Assembly (NCBI RefSeq): GCF_003205875.1
Contig: NZ_PUBZ01000054.1
Location: 62,001 to 126,000, forward strand
Origin: Herpetosiphon llansteffanensis
GTDB lineage: Bacteria > Chloroflexota > Chloroflexia > Chloroflexales > Herpetosiphonaceae
DNA length: 64,000 nucleotides
Direction: 5' to 3'
Part shown: positions 58,477 to 64,000 of the stretch, piece by piece
Position numbering within the stretch: position 1 is the stretch's first letter
Layout of the letters: every line of letters begins with the position of its first letter
The notes under the pieces: generated by a model
Told to the model about the DNA's origin: nothing
Database searches by the model: none
Seen by the model: only the letters and a program-made list of their open reading frames with translations
Translations under genes and position numbers: made by a program

Positions 58477-59373
58477 ATGGCACCACAATCTGATCGTATT
58501 CAGGTGCGCTGGCGCAACGGGTGGACTGCGATCCCCCATACCATCCTGCGTGATTCGCGATTATCGCGCAGTGCGCGGTTACTCTGGGGCATTCTTGCAT
58601 CGTATGCGGGAAACGAAGAAGCTGCATGGCCCCAACAAAAAGACCTGGCCCAGGCATGTGCTGAAGGGGACACAATACCCCATATTCGCACAATTCAGCG
58701 CTGGCTTAAGGAGCTTGAAACCTATGGCTGGTTGGCCTCAATTCAAACCCGCCATGGCAATATTTATGAACTCTTTGAATCCCAGCAACGCGACACCCGT
58801 GTCGAAGAGGCGACACCAGTGTCGTGTCAGACACGACATCAGGATCGCGTCGGAGGCGACACCAGTGTCGTGTCAGAGGCGACACCAGTGTCGCATGGTT
58901 TAATTAACAAGAATCAATTAATAAGAAATAATAATACTACTCCTGCTACGCAGCAAAAAAATAACTACCACACAGAAACCTATCGGATACTTCGGGATCG
59001 GCAAGTTTGGACTGCCAAGAAACATGCCCATGAGCCGCTTGAAATAATTCAAGCCTATCTTGACCATGTTGGGCCAAACTACCCCGCCGCCCAAATTGCC
59101 ATTGACCTCAAGGCAGGCGTTCACCATCGCCTGACTAATCCTGAGCCAGCAACTGCACCACCAACTGAACCAACCAACGATGATCGGCGGCCTGAATGGA
59201 TTGGGGCCGAGCAATGGCAAGGCCTGACCTCAAATCAACGTGATGCCTTGCAATATGCCCAACTGGTTGATGGCCGAATTCAGGCCCAATACGACGATTG
59301 GACTGACATGATCTACAAGCGCTGGGGGCCATTGGCCAACCGCCTTGTTGAGGCTGCGGGGAGGACGCAATGA
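58477..59373 (+). CDS. Replication initiator (O-type) carrying its own origin
   Basis: The 298-residue product has an N-terminal winged-helix initiator domain (ILRDSRLSRSARLLWGILAS, WPQQKDLAQACAEGDTIPHI, RTIQRWLKELETYGWL) and a C-terminal helical half likely to bind the helicase loader. Between them, residues ~105-165, the coding sequence contains four palindromic iterons and an A+T-rich stretch, as in the lambda O gene. The ATG at 58477 (MAPQSDRIQV) is preferred over 58348 and 58459. The next gene encodes a DnaC-like loader and overlaps by 4 bases, completing an O-P-like pair. Confidence 0.8.
   Translation: MAPQSDRIQVRWRNGWTAIPHTILRDSRLSRSARLLWGILASYAGNEEAAWPQQKDLAQACAEGDTIPHIRTIQRWLKELETYGWLASIQTRHGNIYELFESQQRDTRVEEATPVSCQTRHQDRVGGDTSVVSEATPVSHGLINKNQLIRNNNTTPATQQKNNYHTETYRILRDRQVWTAKKHAHEPLEIIQAYLDHVGPNYPAAQIAIDLKAGVHHRLTNPEPATAPPTEPTNDDRRPEWIGAEQWQGLTSNQRDALQYAQLVDGRIQAQYDDWTDMIYKRWGPLANRLVEAAGRTQ
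58791..58960 (+). other. Probable phage replication origin: iterons plus A+T-rich unwinding region
   Basis: Palindromic iterons of the form CGACACC(A/C)GTGTCG lie at 58791-58804 (CCCG centre), 58811-58824, 58857-58870 and 58880-58893, with an overlapping dyad GTCGTGTCAGACACGAC at 58821-58837. Directly after them comes a run of A+T-rich sequence (58895-58960, TTTAATTAACAAG...AATAATAATAC). The order iterons then A+T-rich inside the initiator gene is that of lambda ori. Confidence 0.75.
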
Positions 59374-60077
59374 CCAACATTTGGGAACGTGAAGAAACGA
59401 TCACCTGTGAGCGTTGCCAAGATAGTGGCGTGCTCGGCTATCGCTATAGCGATGATAAAACCCGTAAGGCGATTGAGTATATTCCTTGCGACTGTCGCAA
59501 ACCAACAGCATCAAGCCATCATGGCGATTTAACGTTAGTGGCTAATAAGACCTTTGAAACCTTTGTGAGTTTGCCACAGGTAGGCTCGCTGGCGCAGGCA
59601 TGTTTGGATTATGCCAGTGACCCCAAAGGCTGGCTATTACTTTCGGGGCCATATGGTTGTGGCAAGAGCCATCTAGCTGCTGCGATTGCCCATGCTGTCG
59701 TTGCCAGCGGCAAAAGCGCCATGTTTTTCGTAGTGCCTGATTTGTTCGATGCCTTGCGCGAAACCTTCGATGGCCAACAAGGCGAATCGTTTCAACAGCG
59801 ATTTGATCGCATTCGCAATGTCCCCCTGCTCGTGCTCGATGATGCTGGTACTGAGCACCTTACCAGCTGGGCCAAAGAAAAACACTTTCAGCTAATCAAT
59901 CATCGCTATAACCGCGAGCTACCAACGGTGTTTACCACCAACGAAGACATGAAGCGCTTTGATGGGCGCATTGCCAGCCGCTTGGCTGACGTTGCACTGG
60001 TTGAGCACTTAGACTTCACGGGCATCGCTGATTATCGCCGGCTAAACTTAGCCAAGCGACGAGGTAAGGCCGCATGA
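59370..60077 (+). CDS. DnaC-like helicase loader
   Basis: The 235-residue product has an N-terminal zinc-finger-like segment (CERCQDSGVLGYR ... CDCRK, as in phage DnaC-type loaders) and an AAA+ ATPase: Walker A GPYGCGKSHLA, Walker B LLVLDDAGTEH, sensor-type FTTNEDMKRFDGRIASRLAD. It loads the host replicative helicase at the origin. The start overlaps the initiator stop (ATGA). Confidence 0.9.
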   Translation: MTNIWEREETITCERCQDSGVLGYRYSDDKTRKAIEYIPCDCRKPTASSHHGDLTLVANKTFETFVSLPQVGSLAQACLDYASDPKGWLLLSGPYGCGKSHLAAAIAHAVVASGKSAMFFVVPDLFDALRETFDGQQGESFQQRFDRIRNVPLLVLDDAGTEHLTSWAKEKHFQLINHRYNRELPTVFTTNEDMKRFDGRIASRLADVALVEHLDFTGIADYRRLNLAKRRGKAA

Positions 60078-60313
60078 ATCGCATGAATAAACACCTCGTT
60101 CGTAAAGTATGGGCGGCTGTTACCAAAAGCCCACAAGCTTCAATTCAAGAGTTGGCTACGGCTGTTGGCATTCCATACGGCCCATGCCGCCGTTCCCTGA
60201 TTGATCTCAAACGCCGTGGCTATATTGATTTTCCTGATAACACCGTCCGCGCCCGAACGATTCTTATTCCATTATGGGAAGGTCGCAATGCAAGCACTAT
60301 CAACACCCATTGA
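60074..60313 (+). CDS. Small winged-helix protein
   Basis: The 79-residue product is a winged helix (VRKVWAAVTKSPQASIQELA, GIPYGPCRRSLIDLKRRGYI) like small DNA-binding regulators. Its ATG overlaps the stop of the loader gene. It may regulate replication or the switch to recombinase expression; unassigned. Confidence 0.65.
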   Translation: MNRMNKHLVRKVWAAVTKSPQASIQELATAVGIPYGPCRRSLIDLKRRGYIDFPDNTVRARTILIPLWEGRNASTINTH

Positions 60314-60446
60314 ACGAGGCCAAGCCGATGGGCAACGTGAAACCGTTGTTCAAGCCTTTGCAGCCTTGTTGGTTGCATTGATGCTTGACAAAGAGCATGA
60401 AGCGGATCAATCATCTGCACAACCGCCTCAATCGAAAGCAGCGTAG
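60288..60446 (+). CDS. Small protein before the recombinase, unknown
   Basis: The 52-residue product (MQALSTPIERGQADGQRETV ... VALMLDKEHEA) starts inside the preceding gene after GGAAGG and ends 12 bases before the recombinase start. Its place just upstream of an integrase suggests a directionality factor, but the size and sequence give no support. Confidence 0.45.
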   Translation: MQALSTPIERGQADGQRETVVQAFAALLVALMLDKEHEADQSSAQPPQSKAA

Positions 60447-60458
60447 AAGGGATTATTC

Positions 60459-61973
60459 ATGCGAGCCGTTATCTATACGCGGGTTTCAACCCGTGAACAA
60501 GCTGAAAACAGCAGCCTTGCAAGCCAAGAGCGTGATTGTCAGGCCTATGCGCAACGCCATGGTTGGCACGTTGTGCAGGTCTATCAAGATGCTGGCAAGA
60601 GTGGCCGCAATGCTGATCGTCCCGCGTTTATGCAGCTTCGTGCAGATGCCGCTCAAAAACCACGATGCTTTGATGTTGTCTTAGTTTGGAAACTCGACCG
60701 CTGCGCCCGTAATACTTCGCTCCAGTTGCGGGTGGTTGATGAATTCCACGCGCTGGGGATTCAACTCATTTCAATTACCGAGCCGATTGAGATGGATACC
60801 GCCGCTGGCCGTTTCAATCTCACCATGTTGGGGGCTGGGGCCGAACTGTATAGCCGGCTAACAGGGGAACGGGTCGCACGCGCCCGCCGTGCAGCTGCGG
60901 AATCAGGCAAGCTACCTGGCCCAGTGCCAACTGGCTACCAACGCAATGATCATGGCGTACTCATTCCTTCAGTAGATGCCGAACATCAACGCATGCTGTT
61001 TACACTCTATGCTACAGGTTTGTATAGCTTCAGCACCATCGCCGATGCCATGAATCAACGGGGGGCGCGCGTTTGGAATACCCAGCAAGGGCGCTATGTT
61101 CCCTACACCAAAGATAACGTTGCATCGATGCTGCGTAACCAAGTCTATATTGGCAAAGTGAGCTATAAAGGACAAACCTATGCTGGCCAACACGAAGCGC
61201 TGATTGATCAGAAGACATGGGATGCGGTACAAACCTTGCTTGATCGGCGCGGCCAAAAGCGCGGTTGGACACCCGTGAGCCAAGGCCGTGGGCTACTCAG
61301 CGAAATTTTATTTTGTGAGCAATGTGGCAGCCGCATGTGGCAACACTACAAGCGCACAACCAACGTTGTGTATTATGAGTGCAGCCAACACCGCTACAAT
61401 CAATGCCCGATGTCTATGGTACGCAACGATGTGATTGATCAGCATATGATTGCGGTGCTCGATGCTTTGGCGTTTCCCAGCGATTGGAAGCATGACATTC
61501 TTCGGGTTGCGCAGCAACAGTGGTCCGCACGCCAACAACCAGCACCCGAAGCACCCAATGTTGAAGCCGAGCTTGCCGCACTCAAGCGCTTATTTCTCAA
61601 CGATCACATTCGGGCTGATGAATATGAGCAGCGCAAATCAGCGTTGTTGGCCCAAGCGCAAACACCACGCCAAAAGCCAGCTGCATCCTTTAACATGGAG
61701 CAGGCTTTCGATTTGTTGGAATCAATTAGTTGGACATTTAAGCAGAAGGGGGCATTAGCCGAGAAGCGCGTAGCTTTACAATCACTCATTGCAGCCGTTT
61801 GGGGCACAAAAAAAGGGATTGTCGCCTACCAGCCACGAGAACCATTTCTAGAACTCGTAGCAAGTTTGCAACAATCCCGCTTGGTGAGCCGGGTGGGGAT
61901 CGAACCCACGACCAGCGGATTAAAAGTCCGATGCTCTACCACTGAGCTACCGGCCCAACGCGTGAGAGTATAG
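60459..61973 (+). CDS. Large serine recombinase (integrase) reaching across the tRNA
   Basis: The 504-residue product has the resolvase catalytic domain with S10 in YTRVSTREQ, R-rich active site region (VWKLDRCARN), the recombinase domain (~165-280) and the zinc ribbon (CEQCGSRMWQHY and ECSQHRYNQC), followed by a long coiled coil. This is a phage integrase of the phiC31/TP901 type. From 61881 on, the frame reads host DNA: the last 30 residues (VGIEPTTSGLKVRCSTTELP...) are the antisense of the tRNA gene. In the circle the same frame would run into phage DNA and end at 11491. AGGGAT precedes the ATG. Confidence 0.93.
   Translation: MRAVIYTRVSTREQAENSSLASQERDCQAYAQRHGWHVVQVYQDAGKSGRNADRPAFMQLRADAAQKPRCFDVVLVWKLDRCARNTSLQLRVVDEFHALGIQLISITEPIEMDTAAGRFNLTMLGAGAELYSRLTGERVARARRAAAESGKLPGPVPTGYQRNDHGVLIPSVDAEHQRMLFTLYATGLYSFSTIADAMNQRGARVWNTQQGRYVPYTKDNVASMLRNQVYIGKVSYKGQTYAGQHEALIDQKTWDAVQTLLDRRGQKRGWTPVSQGRGLLSEILFCEQCGSRMWQHYKRTTNVVYYECSQHRYNQCPMSMVRNDVIDQHMIAVLDALAFPSDWKHDILRVAQQQWSARQQPAPEAPNVEAELAALKRLFLNDHIRADEYEQRKSALLAQAQTPRQKPAASFNMEQAFDLLESISWTFKQKGALAEKRVALQSLIAAVWGTKKGIVAYQPREPFLELVASLQQSRLVSRVGIEPTTSGLKVRCSTTELPAQRVRV
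61808..61878 (-). terminator. Phage-borne substitute terminator for the tRNA
   Basis: On the minus strand GGGATTGT (61878-61871) pairs with ACAATCCC (61822-61815) and is followed by seven T (61814-61808). The interior can form a further stem (ACGAG...CTCGT). It begins 3 bases after the tRNA CCA end, the same relation as the displaced native terminator at 11357, so the phage seems to restore tRNA 3' processing and termination. Confidence 0.7.
61881..61897. other. Right attachment site core (attR)
   Basis: TTGGTGAGCCGGGTGGG, identical to 11390-11406. It contains the 3' acceptor end and CCA of the tRNA, so integration leaves the tRNA intact on this side. Confidence 0.85.
61882..61956 (-). tRNA. 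tRNA-Lys (anticodon UUU), integration target
   Basis: A 75-base cloverleaf on the minus strand: acceptor GGGCCGG with CCGGCTC (one G-U pair), D-arm GCTC...GAGC, anticodon loop CTTTTAA with anticodon TTT, T-arm GTGGG-TTCGATC-CCCAC, and encoded ACCA. The top pair of the anticodon stem is a U-C mismatch. The reverse reading is responsible for the typical false peptide GIEPTTSGLKVRC. Its own terminator is displaced to 11357. Confidence 0.95.
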
Positions 61974-62036
61974 CACAGCCTGAATAAAATTGCAAATGAC
62001 AAGGTTCACAAACTTTTTCAGGCAATAAATAACAAG

Positions 62037-62062
62037 GCGGCGCTACGTTTTGGTAGCGCCGC
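62037..62062 (-). terminator. Terminator of the small gene upstream of the tRNA
   Basis: Perfect 10-bp arms GCGGCGCTAC and GTAGCGCCGC around GTTTTG (plus-strand). On the minus strand it follows the gene at 62070 by 7 bases and is followed by CTTGTTATTTATT. Confidence 0.75.
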
Positions 62063-62069
62063 GATTGGT

Positions 62070-62270
62070 TTATTGATGACGGGAAAGGGATTCGATGGTT
62101 GCTCCAACGCGGGATAGCACGTCGTGGTCGGGGCTGCCCCATTCGCTAAAGCCAACTTCATCGGCTGAAACGTTCAGGGCTTGCGCTGCAATAAAATCGG
62201 CCAAATAGGGCGTAATCCGACCTTCACGAACGCCTTCATCCAAAGTAGAGATCAACTCAACAGTACCCAT
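62070..62270 (-). CDS. Small conserved-looking protein, unknown
   Basis: The 66-residue product (MGTVELISTLDEGVREGRIT, PYLADFIAAQALNVSADEVG) is helical and acidic. AGGAGGAACA precedes the ATG at 62270. It lies between the thiolase and tRNA genes in the host flank. No family recognised. Confidence 0.6.
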   Translation of the reverse strand: MGTVELISTLDEGVREGRITPYLADFIAAQALNVSADEVGFSEWGSPDHDVLSRVGATIESLSRHQ

Positions 62271-62327
62271 TGTTCCTCCTTATACTGGTTGTTTTTTGCC
62301 GTCATCAACCTGCTCGCTCACTCAGAC

Positions 62328-63515
62328 TTAGATCAACTCGATTGCCAAAGCAACAGCTTCGCCGCCACCCAAACATAGGGTTGCCAAGCCACGCTTGCCA
62401 CCACGCTCTTGCAAGGCGTACACCAAGGTCGTCAAAACGCGAGCACCGCTTGCACCAATTGGGTGACCCAAGGCAACCGCGCCGCCGTTAACATTCAGTC
62501 GCTCCCAATCAATATTGAGATCTTGGCCGTTGGCAACAGCTTGAGCAGCAAAGGCTTCGTTGAATTCATACAAATCATAATCGGCTAGGCTGGTGTTGGT
62601 TACTTCAAGCAAACGCCGCACAGCAAAAGCTGGCGCAGTGAAGATTTCCAAGGGCTTCACGCCTGCTTGGGCATAGCCAAGGATGCGCGCTAATGGCTTA
62701 GCACCCAATTGCTGAGCCTTGGCCATACTTGCCACCACCAAGGCCGAAGCGCCATCAGTAATCCCAGGCGCATTGCCAGCGGTCACACTGCCATCAGCTT
62801 TGAAGGCGGGCTTGAGTTTGGCCAAGGCTTCAACTGTGCTATCAGCACGCACTGGCTCATCAGTATCAAAAATGGTTGTGCCTTTGCGGCTCTTCAGCTC
62901 CACTGGCACAATTTCGTTTTTGAACGAGCCACGGGCAATTGCAGCAGCAGCTTTACGATGCGAATTGTAGGCAAATTCATCTTGCATCTCGCGGCTCACG
63001 CCACACGCATCAGCCACCCATTCTGCTGAGTTGCCCATGTGATGATGCTCAACTGCACACCACAGGCCATCATGCACAACTGAATCTTGAATTTCGCCAT
63101 TGCCAAGCCGATACCCAAAGCGCGCTTGGGGCAACAGGTAGGGCGCACGCGACATATTCTCCATGCCACCAGCCACAATCAAATCAGCATCGCCAGCTTT
63201 GATCATGCTCGCAGCCAACATCACGGCCTTCAAGCCCGAACCACACACTTTATTGATCGTCAGGGCGCTGACACTATCGGGTACGCCAGCACCCAAGGCA
63301 GCTTGGCGCGCTGGAGCTTGGCCTAGCCCTGCCCCAACGACATTGCCCATAATTACTTCATCAACAACATCACCATTGATCCCGGCTCGCTCCAATGCGG
63401 CCTTAATTGCAATCGCACCGAGTTGAGGCGCAGTTAAATCAGCGAGGCTCCCGCCAAACTTGCCAATTGGCGTGCGCGCAGCACTCAACAACACCGGTTC
63501 GCGCTCGTTGCTCAT
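62328..63515 (-). CDS. Acetyl-CoA acetyltransferase (thiolase)
   Basis: The 395-residue product joins two acetyl-CoA molecules to acetoacetyl-CoA or runs the reverse, feeding fatty-acid, ketone or polyhydroxyalkanoate metabolism. The thiolase motifs are all visible: nucleophile C91 in [31 protein letters not shown] cut here as [18 protein letters not shown] (active His), and [10 protein letters not shown] (second active Cys). Length is family-normal. GGAGTATGG precedes the ATG. Unrelated to the phage. Confidence 0.95.
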   Translation of the reverse strand: MSNEREPVLLSAARTPIGKFGGSLADLTAPQLGAIAIKAALERAGINGDVVDEVIMGNVVGAGLGQAPARQAALGAGVPDSVSALTINKVCGSGLKAVMLAASMIKAGDADLIVAGGMENMSRAPYLLPQARFGYRLGNGEIQDSVVHDGLWCAVEHHHMGNSAEWVADACGVSREMQDEFAYNSHRKAAAAIARGSFKNEIVPVELKSRKGTTIFDTDEPVRADSTVEALAKLKPAFKADGSVTAGNAPGITDGASALVVASMAKAQQLGAKPLARILGYAQAGVKPLEIFTAPAFAVRRLLEVTNTSLADYDLYEFNEAFAAQAVANGQDLNIDWERLNVNGGAVALGHPIGASGARVLTTLVYALQERGGKRGLATLCLGGGEAVALAIELI

Positions 63516-63542
63516 GGGGCCATACTCCTTGTTTTGAACTAG

Positions 63543-63574
63543 CTAAAAGCCAGCAGCGCCTTTGCCACTGGCTT
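63543..63574 (-). terminator. Probable terminator after the sigma-like gene
   Basis: On the minus strand AAGCCAG pairs with CTGGCTT across 14 bases that can pair further (GGC-AAAG-GC), with TTTT following. It separates the partial gene at 63635 from the thiolase gene. Confidence 0.5.
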
Positions 63575-63634
63575 ATCTATTCAAGCTTTCAGCGTTATCT
63601 TACCATAAAGCGAGGGCGCAATCTAGGCAAATTT

Positions 63635-64000
63635 TTATTCATCCACACCAACACACCAACGCTCAACCACGTCGCGGCAGCGTCGCCCGATCCGAGAACG
63701 CAAATTGAATAACGCTCCAGCAGCCAAGCCCTCGGTTTCAGCCAAGGCCGAAATATTGGTTTGCTCAAACAAGAGTTCATGCCAAAGCCGTTGCGCCACA
63801 GCATACAACGGATCATCATGCATACTGACCACTACATGCGAAATTTCACGCTTCAATTGGCGCACTTCCACCAGATCATCAACTGCCGGATCGGGCGCAA
63901 CCAACATATCTTCAAGCAAAAGATCGTGCTGCTGTTGCGGTTGGCTTAAGTAGTACACCTGTTGGGCCGCAACATACGCTTGTTGACGATTAAAGCCAGC
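63635..64000 (-). CDS. Partial helical protein, sigma-70-like region suspected
   Basis: The frame runs in from beyond the window (121 codons visible, including NRQQAYVAAQQVYYLS) and stops at 63635. It is helical, and the end (ISALAETEGLAAGALFNLRS, RIGRRCRDVVERW) resembles the helix-turn-helix of sigma-70 region 4 or an adenylate-cyclase-type regulator. With only the C-terminus visible, the call is tentative. Confidence 0.4.
   Translation of the reverse strand, partial: AGFNRQQAYVAAQQVYYLSQPQQQHDLLLEDMLVAPDPAVDDLVEVRQLKREISHVVVSMHDDPLYAVAQRLWHELLFEQTNISALAETEGLAAGALFNLRSRIGRRCRDVVERWCVGVDE

Larger units (their letters stand above)
11390..61897. mobile_element. Integrated siphovirus-type prophage with PRTRC cassette, in tRNA-Lys
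   Basis: The element is bounded by 17-bp direct repeats. It carries a serine recombinase at the right end, a complete head/tail/lysis block, a repressor with operators, and replication genes. It therefore looks intact as a temperate phage of HK97-capsid, long-tailed type. It also bears plasmid-like genes (PRTRC, replication-relaxation) and at least two A+T-rich cargo modules (35.7-41.8 kb and 54.6-56.7 kb). The left end (lysis) and right end (recombinase) become neighbours in the circle. Whether it can still form particles cannot be judged from sequence. Confidence 0.9.

Noticed and set aside
1-64000. CRISPR array
   Set aside because: No series of three or more regularly spaced repeats was seen on either strand; only the tandem 14-mer at 57858, which lacks spacers.

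Overview
The window looks like chromosome from a mid-GC filamentous Chloroflexota, most like Herpetosiphon. That is inference from gene content, codon feel and the Pro/Thr-rich linkers typical of the phylum; no database was searched. A single large integrated element (about 50.5 kb, 11390-61897) sits inside host sequence.

Left host flank (1-11389). An A+T-rich, partly visible coiled-coil/FGE-sulfatase-fold gene runs divergently from a compact type III-B CRISPR effector operon, cmr2-cmr3-cmr1-cmr4-cmr5-cmr6. Its Cas10 keeps the GGDD cyclase motif but lacks the HD nuclease domain. No CRISPR array, Cas6, Cas1/Cas2 or CARF effector lies in the window. Small metabolic and regulatory genes follow: a pyridoxamine-oxidase-like protein, two DinB paralogues and an autoregulated ArsR-SRPBCC fusion. 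The flank ends at a tRNA-type terminator that has lost its tRNA.

The element is a siphovirus-type prophage integrated at the 3' end of a tRNA-Lys(UUU) gene by a large serine recombinase. A 17-bp direct repeat marks both ends. The rightward late block (13.4-35.6 kb) encodes holin, amidase, terminase, a portal-MuF fusion, prohead protease, HK97-type capsid, connectors, tail tube, a frameshifted tail chaperone pair, tape measure and two tail-tip proteins. A visibly A+T-rich cargo island follows (35.7-41.8 kb): a leftward PD-(D/E)XK-nuclease/coiled-coil pair, then a rightward XRE - DprA-like - HAD/phosphoribosyltransferase - trypsin-like protease cluster resembling ShosTA with an extra protease. 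A leftward block (42.0-52.5 kb) carries a replication-relaxation protein, a PRTRC cassette (ParB-like, ThiF, A, B, F, C), a Rad52-like annealing protein, MazG-like and SWIM-finger proteins.

Control appears lambda-like. An XRE repressor (57.1-57.5 kb) lies between two triple-operator regions, one at a leftward promoter (52.5 kb) and one at a rightward promoter (57.6 kb). Between them is a lysogeny-type cargo: a DUF4352-like membrane protein, a small nuclease-like protein, a TIM-barrel-like protein and a Ser/Thr kinase. The rightward promoter leads to a replication initiator gene that contains palindromic iterons plus an A+T-rich stretch (probable origin), a DnaC-like helicase loader and the recombinase. 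The recombinase C-terminus is read from the antisense of the host tRNA in the integrated state and from phage DNA in the circle.

Right host flank (61898-64000): the tRNA-Lys, a small conserved gene, an acetyl-CoA acetyltransferase and a partial sigma-like gene, all leftward.
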